The position numbers were made by a program, and so were the translations under genes. DNA of 64,000 bases from Pseudomonadota bacterium. GTDB lineage: Bacteria > Pseudomonadota > Alphaproteobacteria > SHVZ01. The notes under the pieces were generated by a model that worked only from the letters and a program-made list of their open reading frames with translations, searched no databases and was not told the origin of the DNA. Below are positions 39,894 to 49,560 of the stretch, piece by piece; position 1 is the stretch's first letter, and every line of letters starts with the position of its first letter. The stretch is taken from the NCBI GenBank assembly GCA_016195085.1, contig JACQAG010000012.1, positions 1-64,000 of the forward strand, read 5' to 3'.

Positions 39894-41585
39894 TTATGCA
39901 ACAAAATATTGATATTTCCGAAGGAAATCCTCGCAGAGCAGACCATTGGAGACTACTCTGTTTCTTTTAAATATTTTGCACGCTTGTCTTTGCTGCTGAC
40001 CAAAGGACGAAGGGTCATGAAAATCGTCCCGTGCCAACCTGCGAAGAAATTCCTTGACCGTCATCAACACCTCTTCCGCACTATTCTCGATTGCAATAAT
40101 ATTGTGGTCGTCCAATACTCTCTGATCGCTGATGTAACGGAATGGCGCGTGCAATAGATAAGACATTGGCACAATTCTATTGCTGATCCTATTCAGGAAT
40201 AGTTTTGTCGAATAGACGCATCGTCCCGGCATCACCCCGTAGGACAGCTGCGCAAGGTTGATGGTGCAACAGGGCTTGTCGAAGGCGATGGCGAGGGAGA
40301 ATGGGCCTGACTCGCTGCCAAAGTAAAAGCTACAAATTCGAAGAATCTCCACGTCCAATTCGGGTGATCTCTTTCCGCTATTGGCGTAGTCAAAAAAACC
40401 GTCCATCGCCTCGTACACAAACGTATTTTGAGCTCCGATCCTAATAATCTTGTAGCCCTGCCGTGTCAGATACAGCAGCGATGATTGAATTTTTCTCGGA
40501 TCGGAGTTGCGAAATCTTTGAGTTTCCCGGTTGACCGTGTCTCGATTAAAGACATCCTCGCGGATGTGAAGGCAGACGATTTTGTCGTCGCGCGTCCATC
40601 CTCTCTCGGCCAGGAGCTTAGAAAATTCGTCTTCACCACGGATATTTGCATTCTTGTTTAGTAGACCACGAAGACCCTTCCTTTCCCACTCTCTCTGAAT
40701 GATGCAATACACAACTGTCTTGAGATAATACCTCTTGCCGTAGGGAAGATAAGTCGTGTTGAGCCGCACGAAGTTCTCCTCGCCGGCAGCGGCAATTCCC
40801 GCCGCGGTTATCGGCTTCACCGATGCAGACCAAAGGTCGAAAGCCGCTGGATTCGAGATCGGCGCCGCGTCGGCGAGGACGTGGATGTCCCCTTTCGGCA
40901 GACGACCCAAGCGGAACATTTTATGAAGATAGTCGAACAGCGCGGCCATTTCTCCGATGTAGCGGGTTGAGTCATCGGTAATTAGATATTTGATCGTGCC
41001 GTTTTTTGATCTTGCCGTTTCGAGGGTCCTGTTAGACGTCGTGCCCAAAATATGAAAAATGTCCGCTAGGCGGCGTGCATCGATGCGGTCCCGAAACCAG
41101 GAGGTAAGGCAATGGGCGCTGTAATCGCGCAGCCCATAGGTGGAAACGGACCGCATCGTCCAAGCGAAAAATACCGCTAACTCCAGCTTGCTCAAGCTAT
41201 GCTTGGATATTTTTACTATATGATATTGTATTACTGAATAAAATGACGATTCTGAGGCCGGGTCCAGGGCAAACAATTTCTTCGCCACCAAGAATAGAGT
41301 CTCGGTATGGTTCTGTTGAGAAAGGGCGTGAAACAGCGAAAACAACGCCAGATAATTATCTGGAGAGATCGCGAGGGCGCGCTCGGCCATCGTCCGGCAG
41401 TCAGAGAAACGTCCCGCATTCAAGGTGCTCAAGCAGTAGGCGACGATGGCATCGAGATGGCTGGGCTCCAATGACAACCGCTGCCGAAGCGCATCGCGGG
41501 TTGTCACCGAGCAATCGTCCCCTGAGGCAGCAATCCCATTCTCGGTCGCGTGGCTCCGCCGAAGTCGCCTCGGCGACGACAACAC
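39894..41585 (-). CDS. TIGR04372-type glycosyltransferase, horizontally acquired
   Basis: About 563 residues; the GTG start is uncertain because the first 40 residues are not conserved-looking. The N-terminal third has TPR-like helices (YCLSTLNAGRFSDCRTMAER). The C-terminal half shows the TIGR04372 pattern: KIVCLHIREDVFNRD, LTRQGYKIIRIGAQ, FFDYANSGKRSPELDVEIL and FGSESGPFSLAIAFDKP. Members are putative glycosyltransferases of surface polysaccharide regions. The gene is clearly AT-richer than its neighbours and uses AT-ending codons, a sign of recent transfer. Confidence 0.75.
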   Translation of the reverse strand: MLSSPRRLRRSHATENGIAASGDDCSVTTRDALRQRLSLEPSHLDAIVAYCLSTLNAGRFSDCRTMAERALAISPDNYLALFSLFHALSQQNHTETLFLVAKKLFALDPASESSFYSVIQYHIVKISKHSLSKLELAVFFAWTMRSVSTYGLRDYSAHCLTSWFRDRIDARRLADIFHILGTTSNRTLETARSKNGTIKYLITDDSTRYIGEMAALFDYLHKMFRLGRLPKGDIHVLADAAPISNPAAFDLWSASVKPITAAGIAAAGEENFVRLNTTYLPYGKRYYLKTVVYCIIQREWERKGLRGLLNKNANIRGEDEFSKLLAERGWTRDDKIVCLHIREDVFNRDTVNRETQRFRNSDPRKIQSSLLYLTRQGYKIIRIGAQNTFVYEAMDGFFDYANSGKRSPELDVEILRICSFYFGSESGPFSLAIAFDKPCCTINLAQLSYGVMPGRCVYSTKLFLNRISNRIVPMSYLLHAPFRYISDQRVLDDHNIIAIENSAEEVLMTVKEFLRRLARDDFHDPSSFGQQQRQACKIFKRNRVVSNGLLCEDFLRKYQYFVA

Positions 41586-41682
41586 ACTCCATTTGTTATA
41601 GATTATAGCAGATTAGGACAACGTTTGGCATATTGGCGCACGCGTCTCGGTAGTTCGTTTCAGGCGGCGAAGGATCTAAGCG

Positions 41683-42663
41683 TTGGCCCCGGCCCATCAT
41701 CCGATCTTCGAACGATTCGTGCGGACGCCGCAAAAGACCGATGGGACGTTCGTCGATAACTTCGTCGGCGCGAAGACCAGAAACGAGTATGAGGCGGCTA
41801 TGCCGCCGATTCCAAAACTGCAGACATTGAATTTCAGTGTCAGCGGTCGAGCGCTCAAGACCGACCCGGATCCGTCGTTGCCGCAGATGCTGAGCGAAGA
41901 TTATTTCGAATGGATCGACACCTTGGAGGCGATCGATCAGGCCGAGGGCGATTTCGTCATGATGGAGCTCGGCGCCGGCTATGGCCGATGGTTGGTCAAT
42001 GCGGCCGCGGCGATCCGACGTCATAAGACCAAGTCGGGCCTTGCGGCGCATTTCACTGCGGTCGAGGCGAGCCCGACCCGCTTCCGTTGGCTGGAGCAGA
42101 ACTTCAAGGACAATGGCCTCGACACCGCCACCCATAGATTACTCTGGGGCGCGGTTTCCGACGGCGCCGAACCAGTGATGTTCCCCATCTACAACGCCAA
42201 TTGGCCTGGCAATCAGGATCACGACTATGGTGCACGCCTGAAGAAGCCGGACGGCTCCGGCTTCCAGCGTGTCAATCTCAAGACCGACCTGAACCAGCTC
42301 TTCCCCGACCTCGAATACTATGAGAGTCCTGCGGCAGAGGGGCAGGTGTTCATTCGAGTCCCGACCACGCCGCTGTCTCACCTTCTCGGCGACCGCTCGC
42401 GCGTGGATTTGCTCGACATGGATGTCCAAGGCGCGGAGTTGGCGATCATCGCCGACAGCATGGACATGCTCAATCGCAAAGTGAAGCGCGTCCATGTCGG
42501 CACCCATGGCGAGGACATCGAGCGCGCAATCAAAGCGACCTTCGTCCAGAACCGATGGGTGAACGTCTGGGATATGCCATGGCACAAGATGCACGGCACG
42601 AGCTATGGTGATATGTACTTCTGCGATGGCATTCAGGGGTGGAAGAACCCGGCTTTCTTGTGA
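41683..42663 (+). CDS. FkbM-family SAM-dependent methyltransferase
   Basis: 326 residues from a TTG with AAGGA about ten bases upstream. SAM-binding motif I is MMELGAGYGRWLVNA near residue 90, followed by HFTAVEASPTRFRWLEQNF. The FkbM-type DLLDMDVQGAELAIIADS near residue 245 is a good match. FkbM enzymes O-methylate sugars or polyketides. Divergent from the adjacent glycosyltransferase, it may modify the same glycan. Confidence 0.8.
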   Translation: MAPAHHPIFERFVRTPQKTDGTFVDNFVGAKTRNEYEAAMPPIPKLQTLNFSVSGRALKTDPDPSLPQMLSEDYFEWIDTLEAIDQAEGDFVMMELGAGYGRWLVNAAAAIRRHKTKSGLAAHFTAVEASPTRFRWLEQNFKDNGLDTATHRLLWGAVSDGAEPVMFPIYNANWPGNQDHDYGARLKKPDGSGFQRVNLKTDLNQLFPDLEYYESPAAEGQVFIRVPTTPLSHLLGDRSRVDLLDMDVQGAELAIIADSMDMLNRKVKRVHVGTHGEDIERAIKATFVQNRWVNVWDMPWHKMHGTSYGDMYFCDGIQGWKNPAFL

Positions 42664-42815
42664 GCCTCGAACGCCGAGGCGATGCGAATTACTCACCGGT
42701 CAGCAATATAGGCGAAATACGGAGCCTTGAAGAACGATCGGACGAGGGCTCGGTTGTTCTGGATACCGATGAGGTCGGCCTCGAAACGTTCTTGGAGCAA
42801 TTCGCTTGAGGCAAC

Positions 42816-42929
42816 CTGCTTGAGCATTGCGACAAATAAATCCGCACTCATCCCGCCCTTATAGGTCGCAAACCAGATGGCCCCTTTGCCACTGACGGTG
42901 GAAGCTGCCGAGATCGACTGTCGTTTTCC
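42816..42929 (-). mobile_element. IS630-family transposase fragment
   Basis: Inside a minus-strand frame at 42693-43046, the segment KRQSISAASTVSGKGAIWFA and then TYKGGMSADLFVAMLKQ matches the IS630/DDE_3 transposase strand before the second catalytic Asp. The sequence on both sides does not continue the transposase. It is a scrap of an insertion sequence. No terminal repeats can be defined. The frame's C-terminal 40 residues are of unknown origin. Confidence 0.55.
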
Positions 42930-43038
42930 GGGCGCTTGACGCTGCTCGGCGCAATGCTCGACCTCGCCATGGGTTGGGGCGCGGCCAGGCCGTAATGAGG
43001 CGTGCGCGTCGATGCCCTTAGGTCGGCAGCGCGGCCGA

Positions 43039-44175
43039 TCAGGCACTTCTTAAGCGGCTCACGTCTGGTGCGCTGACGCCAGCAAGTGGCAGACTCGGGG
43101 TGGGCTTGCCCTCCGCGGCCAGGTGGCGGCGCCAGATTTCCTCGATCAGGCGGAGGTCCTCGAGCGCGTCGCGACCGTTGCCAAGCGGCAGGCTCCCGGT
43201 TCGAACGTCCTTTACGAAGGCTTCCGTCTGCCGACGAAAGGCCCAGCTCCAGTCGATGGCTGGCATGATCGTTTCCCGTGCGCCGCCGGCGCGCTCCAAC
43301 GTCACCTGCGCGGAAGCGTTGCGCAGCAGCGGGGCCGCGAACTCGATGAGCAGCCGCCCCTTCTCGAAGAAGATCTCGAGTCCTTCATGCCAGCCGGGAA
43401 CGCTCGTTTCACCGAGCTCCATGACGCCAAGGCATGTGCCGAAATCAAAGGTCACGATATGGCCGGTAGGTTGGCCCAATCGGACGTCGAGCAATTCAGG
43501 CGTGCGTCCCATGACGTAGCGAAAGGTGTTCACGTCATGGACGAACACATTGAGGAACTGCGCATAGGGCCGAACCCACGCCTCAGGCATCCAGTCCGGC
43601 GCGATTGGCCAGATCTTGAGCCCCTCGGGCCGTTGCTCGGCGGTCATGACGTAGTCGTCGACATTGGCCGCGAAATCGCCCGTGAAGCAGTAGCAGCGGG
43701 CGAAGACGAGCTTGCCGAGCGAGCCATCTGCGAGAAGCGCGTCGAAGAGACGTTTGCCGGTCTGCAGGCCAGCATCGTGACGCTTCATGAAGCCGACGGC
43801 ATAGCGGAGGTTGCGCGCCTCGGCCGCCTCGACCAGCCGCGTTGCCTGGGCCAGCGTGTGGGCCATCGGTTTCTCGGAGAACACCTGCTTGCTGGCTTCG
43901 AGCGCGTCCAGGACCACCGGGCCGGTCGCGGGTCGATTCGTAACGACAACGACCGCTTCGACCGCCGGATCCTGCAAGAGCTCGAGATGCGACCGGTAGA
44001 GCCGCGGGATGCCGAAGCGCTCGCCGACGCGTCTGCACAGCTCGGCTCTGAGGTCGGCCAAGGCGACGATCTGACAATCGTTGAACTGCCGGTAATTGGC
44101 GATATGCGCCACTTGTCCGACGATTCCGGCGCCAACGACGCCGATTCCAAGCATTGGCCCCCCAGCAGCAGTCAT
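43039..44175 (-). CDS. Gfo/Idh/MocA-family oxidoreductase
   Basis: 378 residues. GIGVVGAGIVGQVAH near the N-terminus is the NAD(P)-binding loop, and SKQVFSEKPMAHTLAQATRL carries the EKP motif. The C-terminal domain includes the FVHDVNTFRYVMG helix. The ATG at 44173-44175 is used; a second ATG seven codons in, with a G-rich tract before it, is possible. Such enzymes often act in sugar-nucleotide or cyclitol metabolism, fitting the neighbouring glycan genes. It is not closely similar to the other Gfo/Idh protein in this window. Confidence 0.86.
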   Translation of the reverse strand: MTAAGGPMLGIGVVGAGIVGQVAHIANYRQFNDCQIVALADLRAELCRRVGERFGIPRLYRSHLELLQDPAVEAVVVVTNRPATGPVVLDALEASKQVFSEKPMAHTLAQATRLVEAAEARNLRYAVGFMKRHDAGLQTGKRLFDALLADGSLGKLVFARCYCFTGDFAANVDDYVMTAEQRPEGLKIWPIAPDWMPEAWVRPYAQFLNVFVHDVNTFRYVMGRTPELLDVRLGQPTGHIVTFDFGTCLGVMELGETSVPGWHEGLEIFFEKGRLLIEFAAPLLRNASAQVTLERAGGARETIMPAIDWSWAFRRQTEAFVKDVRTGSLPLGNGRDALEDLRLIEEIWRRHLAAEGKPTPSLPLAGVSAPDVSRLRSA

Positions 44176-44469
44176 TCGGTTCCCAATCGCCGCTCCGCCG
44201 AAGGGGCTCGGTCGGCGGCGCCTCACGCATCCAATTTGATTATCCGGGATTCCCCAGATGAACCCGTGTTTCTGGCAAAACATAGGCCGTCCGGGTCGCT
44301 CCTGGCAATCTCGGTCGCCTTCAATGAACGGGACGCCGATGCCCTAGACATAGCATGCCCTCAGGGAGCGTCCGTCGACAGGACCCGGTCAGGGGTCGGC
44401 CTCGATCGGCCGGAAGGTCGATCCGGTCGAGCCCGCCGCGGTCGGTGATTTTTTGCCGATGGTCGCGCT

Positions 44470-44727
44470 CTAGCTCGGCTGCGGGAAATATCTCCGGCCT
44501 TTGACCCGATAGACGACGAACCCGACGGGGTTGACGGAAGCGAGCTTCCGAGCATCGGCCCGGGCCTCCTCGAGGCTGCCATAGATCTTTCCCGGCTCGA
44601 CCCGGCGCGCTCGCAAGATGGCCCGGCGTAGCCCTGAGGGCCAGGGTTCCGCGAGGTCTTGCCGATAATGAACTGTTTCATCCGTCTGCCCTGGCGTTGC
44701 CGCAAATCTGCCTGCTTCGCCCGGCAT
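44470..44727 (-). CDS. Small hypothetical protein
   Basis: Up to 85 residues; no clear ribosome binding site, so the start may be later. The C-terminal half (KIYGSLEEARADARKLASVN, then PVGFVVYRVKGRRYFPQPS) has the composition of a folded protein, with an alternating charged helix followed by strands. The N-terminal half is less convincing. No family recognised. Confidence 0.4.
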   Translation of the reverse strand: MPGEAGRFAATPGQTDETVHYRQDLAEPWPSGLRRAILRARRVEPGKIYGSLEEARADARKLASVNPVGFVVYRVKGRRYFPQPS

Positions 44728-44967
44728 TCTGAAGGGGTGTGATGCCGGTCACAGCATTGGGACGGCGCGTCGGGTCAGGCTCATCGGGCCGGGTGATGGC
44801 AGGAGGGGAACATGGTTCGGCTCGGGCGTCGGTTGATGGTGTGGATCCGGTTGGGTTTCCTGCGCTCCTACCAGCCTGAACGCCACTACATGCGTGGATC
44901 CTCGACCAGACACGGCTCCTGATCCTCCGCTTCCGCCAAGGCGGAGCACTGTCGATCCGCCGAAGTC

Positions 44968-45147
44968 TGCGACATCAAGATGGCGCCGGTCAGCGGGCTG
45001 GAATTGGTCGAGTTTATCCGCACCGACCCGCAGCTGGGCATGCAAAACACCCCGGTGATCATCCTCACTGCCAATCCGGTCAAGGACAACGTCCTGAAGG
45101 CGCGCTCCTTCGGCGTCGAAGCCTTTCTCGCCAAGCCCGTTTCTCGG
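44968..45147 (+). pseudogene. Response-regulator fragment related to the receiver gene at 8221
   Basis: CDIKMAPVSGLELVEFIRTD and PVIILTANPVKDNVLKARSF match the second half of the intact receiver protein at 8221-8634 nearly residue for residue, including the Asp, Thr and KPVSR Lys positions. Upstream the frame hits a TGA at 44920-44922, and downstream of KPVSR the reading shifts. A 36-codon frame in the same phase, starting ATG 44812 behind a strong AGGAGGGG, ends at that TGA and does not resemble a receiver N-terminus. The gene is broken. Confidence 0.75.
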
Positions 45148-45228
45148 GCGAGCCCCTTTGGCGAAGACCGGCTAGAATGCCCGCCGCTCGTTTCGTCTCG
45201 ATCTTGAAAGAGAGGAGTGCGACCGGCC

Positions 45229-46629
45229 ATGGCGTCCATGACGGATCAGGTGAATTCCCTCGGCGCCCGCTACGCACGCCATGTGCTGCAGGCCTATGGC
45301 GATCTCGATGGGTTGAAGCGTCAGCCGCCGGTCATGGTGACCAAAGCCAAAGGCGTCTACGTCTATGACGACGAAGGCAAGGAATACATCGAGGGTGCGG
45401 CCGGCATGTGGTGCGCGGCCTTGGGCTTCTCCGATCAGGAGCTGATCGAAGCGGCCTGCGCGCAGCTGAGGGAGTTGCCCTGGTATCACAACCTGTTCGA
45501 CAAGGGGCTGCCGATCCTGGGCGAGCTCGCCGAGAAGCTGAAGGCCATCGCGCCGGCGCCGATGGCGCGGGTCTTCTTTGGCAATTCCGGCAGCGAGGCC
45601 AACGACGCCATGGCCAAGCTCGTGTGGTACTACAACAACGCCGTCGACCGGCCGAAGAAGAAGAAGATCATCGCTCGCCATCATGCTTTCCACGGCATCA
45701 CCGGCGTTGCCGCCTCGATGACCGGCATTCCGGTCATGCACCAAGGTTTCGATCTGCCGCTGCCTGGCTTCCTCCACACCGACACGCCGCACTACTACCG
45801 CGACGGCAGGCCCGGAGAGAGCGAGGAGCAGTATGCCAGCCGCTTGGCCGCCAATCTCGAGGCGATGATCCAGCGCGAGGGGCCCGAGACGATCGCGGCC
45901 TTCATCGCCGAGCCGGTCTTGGGCGGCGGCGGCTGCATCGTACCGCCGCGGACCTATTTCGAGAAGATCCAGGCCGTGCTCAAACGCTACGACGTGCTGA
46001 TGCTGGCCGACGAGGTCATCACCGGCTTCGGGCGCACCGGCAACATGTTCGGCTCAGAGACCTTCGCCATCCGCCCGGACATGATGACGGTCGCCAAAGG
46101 CCTGACCTCCTCCTATCTGCCGCTCTCGGCGCTCCTGGTCTCCGAGCCGATCTACGCGGCCATGGAGGCGCAGAGCCGCAAATTCGGCCTTTTTGCCCAT
46201 GCTCACACCACCACCGGACACCCGGCTGCGGTTGCGGTCGCGCTCAAGGTGCTGGAGGTGTTCGAGACGCGCGACCTCCTCGGCCATGTGCGGCGGATCG
46301 CGCCGGATTTCCAAGGGCAGATCGCGAGCTTCGCCGACCATCCGCTGGTCGGCCACACCCGCGGCGTCGGCCTCATGGGCGCGGTCGAGCTGGTCGCCGA
46401 CAAGAAGACCAAGCGGTCGTTCGAGCCGGCGCTCAAGATCAAGAACCGGGTCAGGGTGCGCGCGCAGGAGCTGGGCGCCATCGTTCGGACCAGCACGGCC
46501 GGCGACTCGATCGCCTTCTCGCCGCCGCTGATCATACAGCCTAGCGAATTCGGCGAGCTGTTCCGGCGCTTCCGGCAAGCGCTCGACGACATCCACGGCG
46601 AGATGCTGAAGGAGGGGATCGCCGCCTGA
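45229..46629 (+). CDS. Class III (omega) aminotransferase
   Basis: 466 residues. FFGNSGSEANDAMAKLVWYY, the cofactor-binding ADEVITGFGRTG and the PLP lysine in MTVAKGLTSSYLPLSA are intact. Close in type to the beta-alanine/putrescine/omega-amino-acid:pyruvate transaminases. The start is the ATG 13 bases after GAGAGGAG; another ATG lies three codons later. It precedes a GMC oxidoreductase by 20 nt, suggesting a catabolic pair acting on an amino alcohol or amine. Confidence 0.88.
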   Translation: MASMTDQVNSLGARYARHVLQAYGDLDGLKRQPPVMVTKAKGVYVYDDEGKEYIEGAAGMWCAALGFSDQELIEAACAQLRELPWYHNLFDKGLPILGELAEKLKAIAPAPMARVFFGNSGSEANDAMAKLVWYYNNAVDRPKKKKIIARHHAFHGITGVAASMTGIPVMHQGFDLPLPGFLHTDTPHYYRDGRPGESEEQYASRLAANLEAMIQREGPETIAAFIAEPVLGGGGCIVPPRTYFEKIQAVLKRYDVLMLADEVITGFGRTGNMFGSETFAIRPDMMTVAKGLTSSYLPLSALLVSEPIYAAMEAQSRKFGLFAHAHTTTGHPAAVAVALKVLEVFETRDLLGHVRRIAPDFQGQIASFADHPLVGHTRGVGLMGAVELVADKKTKRSFEPALKIKNRVRVRAQELGAIVRTSTAGDSIAFSPPLIIQPSEFGELFRRFRQALDDIHGEMLKEGIAA

Positions 46630-46649
46630 CTCCGATCTCGCCGGCCACC

Positions 46650-48245
46650 ATGGACTTCGACACCATCATCGTCGGGGCGGGCTCGGCCGGCTGCGTGCTG
46701 GCGGCGCGTCTCAGCGAAGATCCCTCGCATCGGGTCCTGCTCCTGGAGGCGGGCCCCGAGGATCGCAATCCCTGGATCCATATTCCGCTCGGCTACGCCA
46801 AGACCATTCGCGACCCCAGCGTCAACTGGATGTACACGAGCGCGCCAGAGCCGGGCACAGACAATCGGGCGCTGGCTTTACCCCGGGGACGCGTGCTCGG
46901 CGGCTCCAGCTCCATCAATGGACACGGCTTCACCCGCGGCCAGGCCTCCGACTACGACAGCTGGGCGCAGATGGGCAATCGCGGCTGGTCCTTTGACGAG
47001 GTGCTGCCGTATTTCCGCAAGCTCGAATGCTTCGAGGGCGGAGCCGATGCCTATCGCGGCGGCGACGGGCCGTTCCGGGTGAGCCGGGTCAAGGATCGGC
47101 CGGTCGTTTGCGAGGCGTTGCTCGCCGCCGCCGAGCGCCACGGCGTCCGACGCAATTCGGACCAGAACGGGGCCGACCAGGAGGGCATCGACTACTTCCA
47201 GCGCTCGATCAGCCGGGGCCGGCGCGTCAGCACCGCCAGGGCTTACTTGAAGCCGGCGCGGGGCCGCTCAAATCTCAGGGTCGAGACCGGTGCCCTCACC
47301 GAACGCGTTCTCTTCGAGGCTAGACGGGCGGTCGGCGTCGCCTATCGCCAGGGCAGCGAGCGGCGTCAGGCGCGAGTCTCGCGGCAGGTCATTCTCGCCG
47401 CCGGCGCGGTCGGTTCGCCCCAGCTCCTGGAGCTTTCGGGCATCGGTCAAGCCGATCGGCTGCGAAGCCTCGGCCTCGCCGTCGTCCATGATCTACCCGG
47501 CGTCGGCGAGAACCTGCAGGACCACTATCTGGCGCGTCTCACCTGGCGCTTGACCAGGCGTGTCAGCTTCAACGAGCGTACCCGCGGTCTCAGGCTGTTC
47601 GGCGAGGCGCTGAAGTATCTGGTCTTCCGGCGCGGCGTGCTCGATGTCTGCGCCGCCCAGCTCTGCGCCTTCATCCGGTCCCGCTCCGAGCTGGACGCTC
47701 CCGATCTCGAGCTGACAATGACTCCCTGGAGCTTCGACGGCGGACGCATCGGCAGGCTCGAGCGCGAGCCCGGCATGTCGATGGCGGCCTTCCAGCTTCG
47801 CCCGGAGAGCCGGGGCTCTATCCACATCACCGCCGCCGATCCGGCGGTGCCGCCCGCGATCCTGCCGAACTATCTTGCCGCCGAGACCGATCGCCGCGTG
47901 CTGGTCGCAGCGGTGCGCATCGGCCGACGCATCGCCCAAGCATCCGAGCTCGACGGATTTCGCGGCCCCGAGACCAACCCCGGACCCGGCGTCGACAGCG
48001 ATGCGGAGATCGTCGACTATGCGCGACGGACCGGGCTCAGCGTCGGTCACCTCGCTTGCACCTGCAGGATGGGGCTGGATCCGATGGCCGTGGTCGACCC
48101 CGAGCTCAGGCTGCACGGCATCGCCGGCTTGCGCGTGGTCGATGCCTCGGTGATGCCCAGCATGATGTCGGGGCATACCAATGCGCCCACCATCATGATC
48201 GCCGAGAAGGCCGCAGACCTGATCAAGGCATCGATGCGCGCCTGA
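46650..48245 (+). CDS. GMC-family FAD-dependent oxidoreductase (choline dehydrogenase-like)
   Basis: 531 residues. The N-terminal IIVGAGSAGCVLAARLSED binds ADP of FAD. GRVLGGSSSINGHGFTRG is the GMC signature 1 region, and VILAAGAVGSPQLLELSGIG is signature 2. The C-terminal GHLACTCRMG carries the active-site His, and NAPTIMIAEKAADLI ends the fold. It oxidises an alcohol; substrate unknown. Probably cotranscribed with the aminotransferase. Confidence 0.9.
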   Translation: MDFDTIIVGAGSAGCVLAARLSEDPSHRVLLLEAGPEDRNPWIHIPLGYAKTIRDPSVNWMYTSAPEPGTDNRALALPRGRVLGGSSSINGHGFTRGQASDYDSWAQMGNRGWSFDEVLPYFRKLECFEGGADAYRGGDGPFRVSRVKDRPVVCEALLAAAERHGVRRNSDQNGADQEGIDYFQRSISRGRRVSTARAYLKPARGRSNLRVETGALTERVLFEARRAVGVAYRQGSERRQARVSRQVILAAGAVGSPQLLELSGIGQADRLRSLGLAVVHDLPGVGENLQDHYLARLTWRLTRRVSFNERTRGLRLFGEALKYLVFRRGVLDVCAAQLCAFIRSRSELDAPDLELTMTPWSFDGGRIGRLEREPGMSMAAFQLRPESRGSIHITAADPAVPPAILPNYLAAETDRRVLVAAVRIGRRIAQASELDGFRGPETNPGPGVDSDAEIVDYARRTGLSVGHLACTCRMGLDPMAVVDPELRLHGIAGLRVVDASVMPSMMSGHTNAPTIMIAEKAADLIKASMRA

Positions 48246-48282
48246 GCGCCGGCGAGGCGCCGATCCCGGGGAGAAATAGGGG

Positions 48283-49266
48283 CTAGCTGCCGGGCTTGAT
48301 CGCGAAGAACCGGTAGTGCTTGAGCTCGCCCTTGCGCAGGAGCGCCATGCGTCTTGCCCAGATCTCCGCCTCGCGAATGAGGATGGGCATTGTCTCCTGG
48401 CTGATGACGATGCCCTCGGTGGCGATCTGCAGCTGGTCCCAGCCTTCTCGAATGAGCGTGCGATGCCGCTCGCTCATGTCTTCGGCGATGCGCAGGTCGA
48501 GGCCGAGCGCCTGGAGCGCGATGGCGTATCCTTCGACCGACCAGGGTGTGGCGCCGGCCAGCTCCCGATCCTGCCATTCCACGATGCGCGGCGATGGATC
48601 CTCGTTCGTCGGCAACACGTAGTCGGTGAAGCAGAGCTGGCCGCCAGGCCGCAGCGCGCCCGCGATCACCTCCAGCAGATTCGCCTTGTCCGGAACCGTG
48701 AACAGCGCCTCCTTGGAGTAGATGGCATTGAAGCTCTTCGGTTTCAGCGTCAGCCGGTCGCCCGCGTGAAACTGCACCGCTGCCTTCTTCTCCATGCCGG
48801 CCTTGGTGGAACGCTCGACGCCGGCGACCGCCAGCTCCTTCCACCACTCGATGCCGGTAACCCAGGTATTGAAGGTTTTGGCGATGGTTCGTGCCCCTCC
48901 GCCGAGACCGCAGCCGAGGTCGAGAAGCGTCATGGTCTCGTTGAGCGCCATCGGCTTTACCAGCTCGAGGATGTGATCGCCGCCACCAGGCGTGTGGAAG
49001 CCGTCGCCCCACAGCCGCTCGACCACGTGGATGCGGCTGGCCGTCCACACCCTGACTTTCGCCGCCGCAGATTCCGTTGCATCATTGGCCAGCGCCGCCG
49101 GGGGAGCGGCGGGCGCCATGGTGATCGCGGGTGGCGGCGTGGGACGCGGGCAAAGATCGAGGGGGTCGTAGCCGTTCCACCAGGCCTTGAGCTTGGTGCG
49201 GAACGGGATCTTGCCCGGTGCCGGCGGTCCGATCCCGGCGCTGTGGTCAAAGGCGAGGGCGCTCAT
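48283..49266 (-). CDS. SAM-dependent methyltransferase
   Basis: 327 residues. Motif I LLDLGCGLGGGARTIAK is near residue 130, followed by VTGIEWWKELAVAGVER and LCFTDYVLPTNED. The fold resembles class I small-molecule methyltransferases of the phosphoethanolamine or sarcosine N-methyltransferase kind, but the substrate is uncertain. The first 80 residues are a Pro/Ala-rich extension. It is convergent with the GMC gene. Confidence 0.82.
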   Translation of the reverse strand: MSALAFDHSAGIGPPAPGKIPFRTKLKAWWNGYDPLDLCPRPTPPPAITMAPAAPPAALANDATESAAAKVRVWTASRIHVVERLWGDGFHTPGGGDHILELVKPMALNETMTLLDLGCGLGGGARTIAKTFNTWVTGIEWWKELAVAGVERSTKAGMEKKAAVQFHAGDRLTLKPKSFNAIYSKEALFTVPDKANLLEVIAGALRPGGQLCFTDYVLPTNEDPSPRIVEWQDRELAGATPWSVEGYAIALQALGLDLRIAEDMSERHRTLIREGWDQLQIATEGIVISQETMPILIREAEIWARRMALLRKGELKHYRFFAIKPGS

Positions 49267-49281
49267 GATAGGCCTTCTCCA

Positions 49282-49521
49282 TCAATTCCGAGCGATCGCC
49301 TCTTCGACATCGCTCGCACTGATCGTTACACCCGTCATCCTCGAGACGGCATCCGCGGTCGTTTGGATTGCGCTTTTGCGCGCGACGGGCCCGGCGAGGC
49401 CGCGTTGGTGCAGCCGCAGCACGATGGCGGAATAGGCCCTGAGGATGACCCGGTTCGTCGCGTTCAAGGCCCTCCTGCGGTGCCTAAGCGCGGTTACTTC
49501 GATGTCGCTGTCTTCAAGCAT
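49282..49521 (-). CDS. Small hypothetical protein upstream of the methyltransferase
   Basis: 79 residues, basic N-terminal half (ALRHRRRALNATNRVILRAY) and a helical C-terminus (TADAVSRMTGVTISASDVEE). No family recognised and no strong ribosome binding site. It ends 15 nt before the methyltransferase ATG, so it could be its operon partner. Confidence 0.45.
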   Translation of the reverse strand: MLEDSDIEVTALRHRRRALNATNRVILRAYSAIVLRLHQRGLAGPVARKSAIQTTADAVSRMTGVTISASDVEEAIARN

Positions 49522-49560
49522 GTCGTGAATGCCATGATCGGATGCGGTGATCGGAATTGT

